The notes beneath the pieces are model-generated. The model saw only the letters and a program-made list of their open reading frames with translations, was not told the DNA's origin and searched no databases. The position numbers and the translations under genes are program-made. DNA of 64,000 nt from assembly GCA_964494475.1 (NCBI GenBank), contig CAZBRS010000024.1:1-64000 (forward strand), written 5' to 3'. Origin of the DNA: CAZBRS01 sp964494475 (GTDB lineage: Bacteria > Myxococcota_A > UBA9042 > CAZBRS01). Shown one piece after another: positions 1 through 7,619 of this stretch. Position 1 is the first letter of the stretch, and each line of letters begins with the position of its first letter.

Positions 1-2
1 AG

Positions 3-104
3 GGCACGCTCCGTCCGCGCGCCGAGATCGAGATCGGCGCCGAGATCACGGCGCGCGTCGAGCACTGCGATCCCCGCGAGGGGACGCTGCGGTTGGCGGA
101 GTAG
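3..104 (+). CDS. C-terminal end of an unidentified protein (partial)
   Basis: An open frame enters from the left edge and ends at TAG 102-104, giving 33 residues that finish in GTLRLAE. The charged alternating pattern (AEIEIGAEITARVEHCD) looks like a beta-rich domain, but it is too short to identify. The stop is followed within 50 bases by repeat DNA, so this gene probably ends its unit here. Confidence 0.4.
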   Translation, partial: GTLRPRAEIEIGAEITARVEHCDPREGTLRLAE

Positions 105-148
105 GCGATGGGAAGAGCTCTTCGTCGACCGAGCCGTCAACGGCAGGG

Positions 149-202
149 CAAGCCGTCGACCTGGTCGAGCAAGCCGTCGACCTGGTCGAGCAAGCCGTCG
201 AC
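149..202. repeat. 21-bp tandem repeat, about 2.6 copies
   Basis: The unit begins CAAGCCGTCGACC and occurs at 149-169 and 170-190, with a partial third copy at 191-202. The partial copy runs directly into the left arm of the palindromic element at 193-335. The reading frame is open through it, but the translation is low-complexity (KPSTWSS repeats) and is unlikely to be protein. Confidence 0.75.
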
Positions 203-335
203 TGAAGTCGCGGCTCAGGGTACGAAGCCCGCCTGCGCGGGCTGGAGCACGCCGAAGCCGTCGGCGTCCGTTGCGTTGGCCGGCAGTCCGCGAAGGCGGA
301 CTTGGCAGCCCCAGCCGCGACTTCAGTCGACGGCT
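193..335. repeat. Palindromic repeat element with terminal inverted repeats and two inner hairpins
   Basis: A 23-base arm at 193-215 is repeated as its exact reverse complement at 313-335. Inside lie two smaller perfect hairpins, AGCCCGC-CTGC-GCGGGCT and AGTCCGC-GAAG-GCGGACT. The layout is that of a non-coding REP/MITE-like element. It sits just upstream of the phospholipase gene, which argues that the gene starts at 360 and not at the far-upstream ATG at 108. Confidence 0.7.
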
Positions 336-359
336 GCCTGGAGTTGGAGTCTCAGCGCC

Positions 360-1421
360 ATGCTGCTCGTCCTCCTGGTCCCCAGCCAGGCCCTGGCGTG
401 GGGCCCGCTGGCCCACGTGCACTTCGGCACCACCTTCGTCGAGCAGACGCTGCCGGCGCTGAACGCCGGGCTGGCCGCGCTGCTCGCGCGGAACCTGCGC
501 GACTTCCTCTACGGCACGCTGGCGGCCGACGTGATCCTGCGAAAGAACGCCGCGTCGTACCTGCACCACTGCCACAACTGGTTGAACGTGCTGCGCCTGT
601 TCAAGTACGCCGACGACGAGCCGAGCCGCGCCTTCCTGCACGGCTACCTGGCCCACCTGGCCGCCGACGTCGTGGCGCACAACGCCTTCGTGCCCCTGAA
701 GCGCCTCGAGTCGTTCGACGGCCGCATGGCGGCGCACGCGCTGTGGGAGGTCCGCGCCGATCGCCTGATGCGGGGCCGCGGCGAGGCCCTGGCCCAGCTG
801 CGTGACCTCGCGAAGGCCGATCTCGGCCGGCACGACGAGTTCCTCGGCCGTTTCCTGTTCGGCACGGTCATCAAGAACTTCGGGCTGAACAAGCGCATCT
901 TCGACGGGGTGCTGGGGCTCCAGACCATGGGGCGCTGGGGGAGCATGGTGGCCTTCATGGGCGACGTGTCGCGCTTCACCATGGAGCAGGGTGACCTCGA
1001 CGTGTACGAGGCCGCGGTGCGCGACCTGCTGTCCCGGCTCTTCGTCGACCCCGAGTCCAACCCGCTCGGTCACCTCGATCCGCGCGGCATGGTGGCCATG
1101 GCCATCGCGGGCGAGATCCGCGCCGAGCTCCAGAAGCTCTTGCAGGCGAAGGTGCTCGGCAACACCCGCCCCGAGGACGTGCGCGCCATCTTCCAGCCGT
1201 TCTTCCTCGATCTGGCGCGGGGCGAGGCCGTGGTCGTGCCGAACCTGTCCGAGCTGTTCGCGCTGGTCGAGCCCGGCTCCGGCAAACCCCCGCGCGGCAA
1301 GCGGCTTCTGGGCCGCGTCGTGACGCGGGCGCGCGACCAGGCCCGCCAGCGCAAGATCGAGCGGCGCGCCCGCCAGGAGGACCGCCGCGCGCGCAAGTCC
1401 GAGACCGAGGTCACCGAATAG
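360..1421 (+). CDS. Secreted zinc-dependent phospholipase C-like protein
   Basis: The 353-residue product starts with a short signal peptide (MLLVLLVPSQALA) followed by WGPLAHVHFG. In the zinc-dependent phospholipase C/S1-P1-like fold the mature N-terminal Trp and nearby His ligate zinc, so cleavage after ALA would expose the ligand Trp. Further His/Asp candidates lie in YLHHCHNW and HLAADVVAHNAF. The C-terminus is Arg/Lys-rich. An upstream in-frame ATG at 108 would add 84 low-complexity residues encoded by repeat DNA, so 360 is preferred; GGAG lies about 10 bases before it. The likely role is phospholipid hydrolysis outside the cytoplasm; the substrate is unknown. Confidence 0.72.
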   Translation: MLLVLLVPSQALAWGPLAHVHFGTTFVEQTLPALNAGLAALLARNLRDFLYGTLAADVILRKNAASYLHHCHNWLNVLRLFKYADDEPSRAFLHGYLAHLAADVVAHNAFVPLKRLESFDGRMAAHALWEVRADRLMRGRGEALAQLRDLAKADLGRHDEFLGRFLFGTVIKNFGLNKRIFDGVLGLQTMGRWGSMVAFMGDVSRFTMEQGDLDVYEAAVRDLLSRLFVDPESNPLGHLDPRGMVAMAIAGEIRAELQKLLQAKVLGNTRPEDVRAIFQPFFLDLARGEAVVVPNLSELFALVEPGSGKPPRGKRLLGRVVTRARDQARQRKIERRARQEDRRARKSETEVTE

Positions 1422-1461
1422 GGTATAGGATGCGCGACGTGAACCCGAGGGGAGGACGGCG

Positions 1462-1734
1462 ATGAACGAGCTTGCTGACGTGGCCGAACTCTTGAAGGTG
1501 CTGGGTCAGGAGACCCGCCTGCGGCTGCTGGAGCGCCTGCGCGACGGCGAGCGTTGCGTGTGCGATCTGTGCCCCAACGTGGGCGAGCAGTCGAACGTGT
1601 CGCGTCATCTGGCGCTCTTGAAGCACGTCGGCATCCTGGCCTATCGTCGGGCGGGCACGCGCCAGTACTACCGCGTGGTGCGCCCCGAGGTGTTTCAGGT
1701 CATCGACGTGGCCCGCGGCGTCGTGAACGTGTAG
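1462..1734 (+). CDS. ArsR/SmtB-family transcriptional regulator
   Basis: A 90-residue winged-helix protein with the ArsR layout: LKVLGQETRLRLLERL (helices 1-2), then RCVCDLCPNVGEQSNVSRHL spanning the metal-type site and recognition helix, then a wing (YRRAGTRQYYRV). Cys32, Cys34 and Cys37 match the alpha-3 thiol site of arsenite or heavy-metal sensors, suggesting derepression by a thiophilic metal; this is inferred from the family. GGGAGG lies just upstream of the ATG. No metal pump or reductase is adjacent, so the target is not evident. It lies 38 bases before lepA and could be co-transcribed with it. Confidence 0.85.
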   Translation: MNELADVAELLKVLGQETRLRLLERLRDGERCVCDLCPNVGEQSNVSRHLALLKHVGILAYRRAGTRQYYRVVRPEVFQVIDVARGVVNV

Positions 1735-1772
1735 GGGCGCCGCTTGCTGCGCCCGATTGAAAAGGATGCCCC

Positions 1773-3572
1773 ATGCCCGAGATCCGCAACTTCTCCATCG
1801 TGGCGCACGTCGACCACGGCAAGTCGACCCTGGCCGATCGCCTGATCGAGCGGGCCCACCTGGTCGAGGCGCGCGACATGCGCGACCAGCTGCTCGATAC
1901 GCTCGACATCGAGCGCGAGCGGGGCATCACCATCAAGTCGAACACGGTCACGCTGCCCTACACGACGAGCGACGGCCGCGAGTTCGCGCTCAACCTCATC
2001 GACACGCCCGGCCACGTCGACTTCTCGTACGAGGTGTCGCGCGCGCTCGGCGCCTGCGAGGGCGTGCTGCTGCTGGTCGACGCGGGGCAGGGCGTGCAGG
2101 CCCAGACGCTGGCGCACCTGTACAGCGCCATGGAGCTCGACCTGGCCATTCTGCCCGTCATCAACAAGATCGACCTCCCCGCGGCCGACATCGAGCTGTG
2201 CCGGCGCGAGATCGAGAGCGAGCTCGGCATCGACCCCGACGAAGCGCTGCTGGTCTCGGGCAAGACGGGGCAGGGGGTCGACGAGCTGCTCGAGGCCATC
2301 TGCCTGCGCCTGCCGCCGCCCGCCGGCGACCCCGACGCGCCCTTGCGGGCCCTGGTGTTCGACGCCCACTACGACGCCTTCCGCGGCACCATCGTGCAAC
2401 TGCGCATCATCGACGGCACCCTCTGCCAGGGCGACTCCGTGCGCTTCCTGCACACCCGGGCGCGGCACGAGGCCCAGGAGGTCGGCATCTTCCGAATGAA
2501 GCGCGTGCCGCGCGACAAGCTGGTGGCCGGGGAGGTCGGCTACATCATCTCGGGCATCAAGGCCGTCTCCGACGTGAAGATCGGCGACACCCTGAGCCTC
2601 GACGCCGACGTCACGCCCGAGCCGCTGCCGGGCTTCAAGGAGGTGAAGCCGGTCGTCTTCGCCTCGCTCTACCCCATCTCGTCCGACGACTACCTGTCGC
2701 TGGCCGAGGCGCTGGATCGCTACAAGCTGAACGACGGCTCGCTGGTCACCCAGAAGGACTCGTCGGCCGCGCTCGGCCAGGGCTTCCGCTGCGGCTTCCT
2801 GGGGTTGTTGCACCTCGAGATCGTGCAGGAGCGCCTCGAGCGCGAGTTCGACCAGGCCCTGCTCATGACCATGCCGAGCGTGCGCTACCGCTTCACGCTG
2901 AAGAGCGGCGAGGTCATCGAGATCGAGAACCCCTCGCAGTACCCCGATCCGTCGCGCATCGCGGCCAGCGAGGAGCCCTACATCCGGGCCACCATCCGCC
3001 TGCCCGAGCGGCACCTCGGCACCGTGATGTCGCTCTGCCTCGACCGCCGGGGCCTCAACACCGACTTCCACTTCCCCGCGCCGGGCCGCATCGAGCTGCG
3101 CGTCGACCTGCCGCTGGCCGAGGTCATCTACGACTTCTACGACAAGCTGAAGAGCGTGACCCAGGGCTACGGCAGCTTCGACTACGAGCCCCTCGGCTAC
3201 CGCGACGCCGACCTCGTGAAGCTCGACATCCTGGTGAACGGCGACCCGGTCGACGCGCTGGCCAGCATGGTGCACAAGCAGCGCTCGCGCGAGCGCGCCG
3301 TGCAGATCTGCGACCGCCTGCAAGAGGAGATCCCGCGCCAGATGTTCCGCATCGCCATCCAGGGCGCCATCGGCGGGCACATCATCGCGCGCTCCACGGT
3401 CAACCCCTTCCGCAAGGACGTGACGGCCAAGTGCTACGGCGGTGACATCAGCCGCAAGCGCAAGCTGCTCGAGAAGCAGAAGGAGGGCAAGAAGCGCATG
3501 AAGCTCATCGGGTCGGTCGAGATCCCCCAGAGCGCCTTCGTGGCCGTGCTCCGTGCCCACGACGAATCCTGA
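1773..3572 (+). CDS. lepA: Elongation factor 4 (LepA), ribosomal back-translocase GTPase
   Basis: The 599-residue length is standard for LepA. GTPase motifs are clear: AHVDHGKST (G1), DTPGHVDF (G3) and NKIDLP (G4). The EF-G-like domains II, III and V follow, and the LepA-specific C-terminal region (FRKDVTAKCYGGDISRKRKLL) is intact. The family acts on the ribosome at the membrane/cytosol and is used under ionic or temperature stress. An AAAAGGA element precedes the ATG. The end overlaps the GTG start of hemW by 20 bases, so the two are translationally coupled, a pairing common in bacteria. Confidence 0.98.
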   Translation: MPEIRNFSIVAHVDHGKSTLADRLIERAHLVEARDMRDQLLDTLDIERERGITIKSNTVTLPYTTSDGREFALNLIDTPGHVDFSYEVSRALGACEGVLLLVDAGQGVQAQTLAHLYSAMELDLAILPVINKIDLPAADIELCRREIESELGIDPDEALLVSGKTGQGVDELLEAICLRLPPPAGDPDAPLRALVFDAHYDAFRGTIVQLRIIDGTLCQGDSVRFLHTRARHEAQEVGIFRMKRVPRDKLVAGEVGYIISGIKAVSDVKIGDTLSLDADVTPEPLPGFKEVKPVVFASLYPISSDDYLSLAEALDRYKLNDGSLVTQKDSSAALGQGFRCGFLGLLHLEIVQERLEREFDQALLMTMPSVRYRFTLKSGEVIEIENPSQYPDPSRIAASEEPYIRATIRLPERHLGTVMSLCLDRRGLNTDFHFPAPGRIELRVDLPLAEVIYDFYDKLKSVTQGYGSFDYEPLGYRDADLVKLDILVNGDPVDALASMVHKQRSRERAVQICDRLQEEIPRQMFRIAIQGAIGGHIIARSTVNPFRKDVTAKCYGGDISRKRKLLEKQKEGKKRMKLIGSVEIPQSAFVAVLRAHDES

Positions 3573-4677
3573 CCCCTTCCGGGGCCTCTACGTCCACGTC
3601 CCGTTCTGCCTCTCGAAGTGTCCCTACTGCGCCTTCGCTTCGGCCCCGTGGGGCAGGCGTTCCAGCCTGCGAGAGAGGTTCGTGCGGGCGGTCCTTTGCC
3701 AAGCGGCCGCTCCTCGGGGTACCGTCTTCGACACCCTGTACTTCGGTGGGGGCACGCCGTCGGCCCTGGGGCCAGATCGGTTGGGTCGGTTGCTGGTGGG
3801 GCTCCGCGAGGCCGTTACGGTTGCTCCGGGCGCCGAGGTCACGGTCGAGGCCAACCCAGGCGATGTCACGCCCGGGCTCATTCGCGAGCTCCTCGGCGCC
3901 GGAATGACGCGGTTGAGCCTGGGGGTGCAGTCATTTCATGATTCTGATCTGAGGGTTCTCGGGCGACGCCATGACGCAGACGGGGCGCGAAAGGCGCTAG
4001 AGATGGCGCGTCATAACGGCGTGACGAACCTGGGGCTGGACCTCATCTACGGCCTGCCGGGGCAGACGGCCGCGGCCTGGGCCGCCGTGGTCGACGAGGC
4101 CATCGCGGCCGCGCCCGAGCACGTGTCGATGTACGCGCTCACCCTCGAGGAGGGCACGCCGCTCGCGGCCTCGGTGCAGGAGGGCAGGGTGGCCGCGCCC
4201 ACCGACCGGGTGCTGCTGAATCGCTTCCTGGCGGCCTCGGAGCGCTTCGAGGCCGCGGGCTACGAGCACTACGAGGTCTCGAACCTGGCCAGGCCCGGTC
4301 ACCGCAGCCGCCACAACTCGCGCTACTGGAGCCGAGCGCCCTACCTTGGGCTAGGGCCCTCGGCGCACTCGTTCGACGGCGCCCGGCGCTGGTGGAACGT
4401 GCGCGACGTCGACGCCTGGCTCGCGAACGTCGAAGATGGCGGCGATGGCGTGGCCGAGACCGAGACGCTCACCCCGGAACAGGCGCGGCTCGAACAGATC
4501 GCGCTGGGACTGCGCACGGCGGACGGACTCGACGCCACGCTGGTCCAGGGCGACGACGCGTGGGCGTCGGCGCGGGCGTTCGAGCGCGCGGGATGGCTGA
4601 CGGTCGTCGACGGACGCCTGAAGCCGACGCGGGCGGGGCTGTTCGTGGCCGACGGGATGGCGCGGCGGTTGGCGTGA
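3553..4677 (+). CDS. hemW: HemW-like radical SAM haem chaperone (formerly oxygen-independent coproporphyrinogen oxidase-like)
   Basis: A 374-residue protein with a GTG start inside the end of lepA. The radical SAM cluster motif CLSKCPYC (Cys19, Cys23, Cys26) follows YVHVPF, then come FGGGTPS, LSLGVQSF and the HemW C-terminal region. HemW carries haem to respiratory enzymes; true HemN has a different N-terminal region. The frame is intact, but the stretch just after the cluster motif (APWGRRSSLRERF) is encoded by a palindrome that looks like a dispersed repeat (3648-3670). Confidence 0.93.
   Translation: MPTTNPDPFRGLYVHVPFCLSKCPYCAFASAPWGRRSSLRERFVRAVLCQAAAPRGTVFDTLYFGGGTPSALGPDRLGRLLVGLREAVTVAPGAEVTVEANPGDVTPGLIRELLGAGMTRLSLGVQSFHDSDLRVLGRRHDADGARKALEMARHNGVTNLGLDLIYGLPGQTAAAWAAVVDEAIAAAPEHVSMYALTLEEGTPLAASVQEGRVAAPTDRVLLNRFLAASERFEAAGYEHYEVSNLARPGHRSRHNSRYWSRAPYLGLGPSAHSFDGARRWWNVRDVDAWLANVEDGGDGVAETETLTPEQARLEQIALGLRTADGLDATLVQGDDAWASARAFERAGWLTVVDGRLKPTRAGLFVADGMARRLA
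3648..3670. repeat. Short palindrome inside hemW resembling a dispersed repeat
   Basis: The perfect hairpin GCAGGC-GTTCCA-GCCTGC occupies 3653-3670, preceded by GTGGG. In another frame it reads VGQAFQPA, a translation I recall from dispersed repeats in several phyla. It lies in frame inside hemW and keeps the frame open. Confidence 0.4.
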
Positions 4678-4680
4678 CGC

Positions 4681-5619
4681 CTACAGCCCCAACGCCCGCC
4701 GGAAATAGGCGATCGTGGGCACCAGCCCCTCCTCGAGCGACACCCTTGGCTCGAAGCCGAACAGCCTCTGCGCCTTGGCGATGTCCGGCTTGCGCACCTT
4801 GGGGTCGTCGGTGGGCAGGGGCTGCACCACCAACTGGGGGCGGCGCCCCAGGATGGTTCCGATGGCCTCGGCCAGCCCGAGCATGGTGAACTCGCGCGGG
4901 TTGCCGATGTTCACGGGGCCCTCGTAGGGGCTGGACAGCACGCCGAGGAGGCCCGTCACGGTGTCGGACACGTAGCAGAACGAGCGCGTCTGCAGGCCGT
5001 CGCCGTAGACCGTGAGGGGCTCGCCGCGCAGGGCCTGGCAGATGAAGTTGGGCACCACGCGGCCGTCGTTCACCTGCATGTTGGGGCCGTAGGTGTTGAA
5101 CAGGCGCACGATGCGGATGTCGGCGCCGTTCACGCGGTGGGTCGTGGTCGTGAGGGCCTCGGCGAAGCGCTTGGCCTCGTCGTAGCAGGCGCGCGGCCCG
5201 ATGGGGTTCACGCGACCCCAGTAGGCCTCGGGCTGGGGGTGCACCTCGGGGTCGCCGTACACCTCGGAGGTCGAGGTGAGCAGGAAGCGCGCGCGCTTGC
5301 GGCCGGCCAGGGCCAGCAGGTTGCGGGTGCCCGACGAGCCGGCCGCCAGCGTCTCGAGCGGCAGCCTCTGGTAGTCGACGGGGCTGGCCGGCGAGGCCAG
5401 GTGCAGCACCGCGTCGAGGGGCCCGTCGAGATCGAGCGGCGCGGTCACGTCGTGGCGTACGAACTGGAAGGCGGCCGAGCCGTCGAGGTCGGCCACGTTG
5501 CGTCGATCGCCGGTGCAGAGGTTGTCGACGCACACCACGGCGTCGCCGCGCTCGCGCAGCCGGCGACACAGGTGCGAGCCTACGAACCCTGCTCCGCCGC
5601 TCACCAGGATGCGTGCCAT
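4681..5619 (-). CDS. uxs: UDP-glucuronate decarboxylase (UDP-xylose synthase)
   Basis: A 312-residue extended short-chain dehydrogenase. SGGAGFVGSHL binds NAD; HLASPASPVDYQ and LTSTSEVYGDPEVHPQ are typical of UDP-glucuronate decarboxylases; CYDEAKR supplies the Tyr-xxx-Lys catalytic pair; TYGPNMQVNDGRVVPNF and YGDGLQTRSFCYVSD complete the family signature. It converts UDP-glucuronate to UDP-xylose in the cytosol for surface polysaccharide. GGGGAGG precedes the ATG. It is last of three co-directional genes; the fmdB-like gene lies 17 bases upstream. Confidence 0.92.
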   Translation of the reverse strand: MARILVSGGAGFVGSHLCRRLRERGDAVVCVDNLCTGDRRNVADLDGSAAFQFVRHDVTAPLDLDGPLDAVLHLASPASPVDYQRLPLETLAAGSSGTRNLLALAGRKRARFLLTSTSEVYGDPEVHPQPEAYWGRVNPIGPRACYDEAKRFAEALTTTTHRVNGADIRIVRLFNTYGPNMQVNDGRVVPNFICQALRGEPLTVYGDGLQTRSFCYVSDTVTGLLGVLSSPYEGPVNIGNPREFTMLGLAEAIGTILGRRPQLVVQPLPTDDPKVRKPDIAKAQRLFGFEPRVSLEEGLVPTIAYFRRALGL

Positions 5620-5636
5620 TCGATCCTCCCCGCTTC

Positions 5637-5876
5637 TCAATGGGGACAGGAGCCACCCGTGCAGCCGCAGCCGCCGCCCGTCGAGGGGCCGGCGCAGGCG
5701 TCGCGAGAGGCGCAGCCGCCCGAGGAGCCGGCGGGTACCGACACGGCGAACGCCGAGAGTTGGCGCTCCGACGTGGCACCGCAGGCGGGACAAGGCACCG
5801 GGGCGTCGTCGTCGCGGCGCTGGAGACGCTCGAAGGTGCGTTCGCAAGCCGGGCACTGGTACTCGAAGATGGGCAT
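5637..5876 (-). CDS. FmdB-family zinc ribbon protein
   Basis: A 79-residue protein beginning MPIFEYQCPACERTFE. Two CPAC knuckles (Cys8/Cys11 and Cys29/Cys32) form the FmdB-type zinc ribbon, proposed to be regulatory in the founding family. The C-terminal third is Gly/Ser/Cys-rich and ends GGCGCTGGSCPH, as often seen in this family. It lies between the NmrA-like gene and uxs on the same strand. Its function is not known. Confidence 0.85.
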   Translation of the reverse strand: MPIFEYQCPACERTFERLQRRDDDAPVPCPACGATSERQLSAFAVSVPAGSSGGCASRDACAGPSTGGGCGCTGGSCPH

Positions 5877-5954
5877 CTATCGTCCCCGTCTGCACGACGG
5901 GCCGGAGAATAGCCGAAGCCGAGTCCAGCGGGAAGACCCGGCGTGACGGGAACG

Positions 5955-6809
5955 TCAGTTCCTGAACAGGTCGGCGTGATCCGCTGCGTACTGTTCGAAC
6001 GAGATGGGCGCAGAGCCCAGGACCTCGTGCACCGTGGTCGTCGTCCGGGCGGTGTGACCCGCGCGTACGAAGCCCATGAGCGTGGAGAGGGCCTGCACGC
6101 CCACCTCGGGGAGCCCCGCCTGGCGCATGCCGTCGATGGCCTGTTGCTCGCTGACGGGCACGTACCGGATCTCGCGCCCCGCCGCTTTCGAGAGGATGGC
6201 GGCCACCTCGTGGTGATCGAGCGCGCGCGGCCCCGTGAGCTCGTAGGTCTTGCCGGCGTGTCCGGGCTGGAGCAGGGCTCTGGCGGCCACGGCGGCGATG
6301 TCGCGCGCGTCGATGAAGGCCGTCTTGCCGTCGCCGGCGGCCAGGTAGAACGCTCCGGTGGCCTTGATCGACGCTGCGTGCATGACGCCGAAGTTCTGGG
6401 AGAAGAACGTGGGCTTCAGCAGCGTGTACTGCAACCCGGAGTCGGCCAGGAAGGCATCGACGGTCTTGTGGGCGAACGTGTCGATGTTCTCGGCGCCGAG
6501 GGCCGACAGCTTGACGATGCGCTTGACGCCGGCTTCGCTCGCCACGCTGACGACCTGCTTGCCGATCTCGGCCTCGTGTGGGTGCCAGGGCGGCGTCACC
6601 AGGTAGAGGGCGCGAACTCCGGCGAACGCGGGGGCCCACGTCGACGCGTCGTCGTAGTCGAAGCGCACGGCCGGAACTCCCAGGTGACCGGCTCGCGCGG
6701 GATCGCGAACCCCCGCCACGACGTGGGCGTCGGCGTGGGGTACGAGGGCGTCGATGACGTGACGTCCCACCTTCCCTGTGGCTCCCGTGAGGAGGATGTT
6801 GAGGCTCAT
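5955..6809 (-). CDS. NmrA-like NAD(P)-binding reductase/regulator
   Basis: A 284-residue atypical short-chain dehydrogenase. The N-terminal LLTGATGKVGRHV is the dinucleotide-binding loop, and VAGVRDP suits NADPH. The classic Tyr-xxx-Lys pair is not obvious, as in NmrA, QorB and related quinone reductases or redox sensors. YLVTPPWHPHEAEIGKQVV and AFIDARDIAAVAARAL are typical of that family. It probably reduces a quinone or senses NADP; the substrate cannot be told. A sigma70-like promoter candidate lies upstream at 6839-6866. Confidence 0.8.
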   Translation of the reverse strand: MSLNILLTGATGKVGRHVIDALVPHADAHVVAGVRDPARAGHLGVPAVRFDYDDASTWAPAFAGVRALYLVTPPWHPHEAEIGKQVVSVASEAGVKRIVKLSALGAENIDTFAHKTVDAFLADSGLQYTLLKPTFFSQNFGVMHAASIKATGAFYLAAGDGKTAFIDARDIAAVAARALLQPGHAGKTYELTGPRALDHHEVAAILSKAAGREIRYVPVSEQQAIDGMRQAGLPEVGVQALSTLMGFVRAGHTARTTTTVHEVLGSAPISFEQYAADHADLFRN

Positions 6810-6838
6810 GGTGTTCCTCGGCTAAAGCTATATTGAAC

Positions 6839-6866
6839 AGTCTAGGAGCGAGGCTCTCCGCGTCAA
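6839..6866 (-). promoter_or_regulatory. Candidate promoter for the NmrA-like gene
   Basis: Reading the minus strand, TTGACG (6866-6861) is followed after 16 bases by TAGACT (6844-6839), about 30 bases before the start codon at 6809. The -35 is close to consensus and the -10 matches four of six positions. This is prediction only. Confidence 0.35.
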
Positions 6867-6947
6867 CCCCGCTGCGGTCGGCGCGCGCGTCGGCGCGGAA
6901 CAAACGTCAGGCGCGCCAACTCGATTTGATGACATTCACGCGACGTT

Positions 6948-6976
6948 TTGCTATTCGCGCCGACACGCACTATATT
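6948..6976 (+). promoter_or_regulatory. Candidate sigma70 promoter
   Basis: TTGCTA (6948-6953), exactly 17 bases, then TATATT (6971-6976). It is followed by a GAGGAGAG ribosome-binding site at 7001-7008 and a GTG at 7014. It lies in the 204-base divergent region between the NmrA-like gene and the hypothetical gene at 7014, which is locally more AT-rich than its surroundings. Confidence 0.5.
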
Positions 6977-7013
6977 CGCCATCGTCCCGATACGGGCATC
7001 GAGGAGAGCGGTC

Positions 7014-7619
7014 GTGATCGACGATGGCATGGTCCTGCGTTCCCATCGCGCGCTGAGCGTTCAAGCCGTCGCTGCGCGTCTCCCGGGCCGGCTGAAGCTC
7101 GGAGCCACCGCGGCGGTGGCGCTCGAGAGGGCGGATCGGTTCCTGGCGACCGAGGCGGCCTTCGTGCGCGAGTCGGGATCCGCCGGCGAGGCGAGCGCGC
7201 CCTGCGCGGCGTGCGAGCAGTTCGTCAGCGCCTACGACACCGCTCGTACGGTCGTGATGGCGCGCTTGCGGAGCGAGGCCATCGGGGCCGAGTCACCGGC
7301 ACTTCGCGACGCCGAGGCGCTGCTCGACGCCGCCGAGCACCTCGAGGCGCTGCTCCACGACCACGACGACGAGGGCTGGACCCGGTTGCTGCTCGAGGTG
7401 TTGTCGCCCGCGCTCGACGCCGCGGCCCGGGAGTGGGCCTCGGGGCTCGCCGCCCTGGGCCCGTCGGCGCACGCTCGCGAGGCCCTGAGCGTGGCGGCGG
7501 CGGCCTTCGACGATGCGTTCGTGCGCCTTCGGCGGCTGGTGCGCGCCGACCTCGGGCGCTGGTCGGACGAGTACCTGGGGCTCTGCTCTCGGCCCGACGA
7601 TTCCCAGGAGACCGTCTAA
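7014..7619 (+). CDS. Hypothetical alpha-helical protein
   Basis: A 201-residue protein with no recognised family. The GTG start is chosen because GAGGAGAG sits five bases upstream; an ATG at 7029 is not in this frame. The sequence is rich in Ala, Glu, Asp and Leu and predicts helices. There is one CAAC Cys pair near residue 65 and a run of His/Asp (LLHDHDDEGW). No signal peptide is seen, so it is probably cytosolic. Its end overlaps the convergent hisD end by four bases. Confidence 0.6.
   Translation: MIDDGMVLRSHRALSVQAVAARLPGRLKLGATAAVALERADRFLATEAAFVRESGSAGEASAPCAACEQFVSAYDTARTVVMARLRSEAIGAESPALRDAEALLDAAEHLEALLHDHDDEGWTRLLLEVLSPALDAAAREWASGLAALGPSAHAREALSVAAAAFDDAFVRLRRLVRADLGRWSDEYLGLCSRPDDSQETV

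Noticed and set aside
149..202. CRISPR-like array
   Set aside because: Only 2.6 directly adjacent 21-base units with no spacers and no cas genes.
108..359. N-terminal extension of the phospholipase gene from ATG 108
   Set aside because: The added 84 residues are encoded by tandem and inverted repeats, and a proper signal peptide starts at 360.
1695..3560. A 621-codon open frame antisense to lepA
   Set aside because: It is a high-GC shadow: its translation is a His/Val/Ala/Asp-rich string without domains, and lepA on the other strand is certain.
5955..6809. Classical short-chain dehydrogenase or dehydratase role for the NmrA-like gene
   Set aside because: The Tyr-xxx-Lys catalytic pair is not apparent, so a specific dehydrogenase name is not justified.
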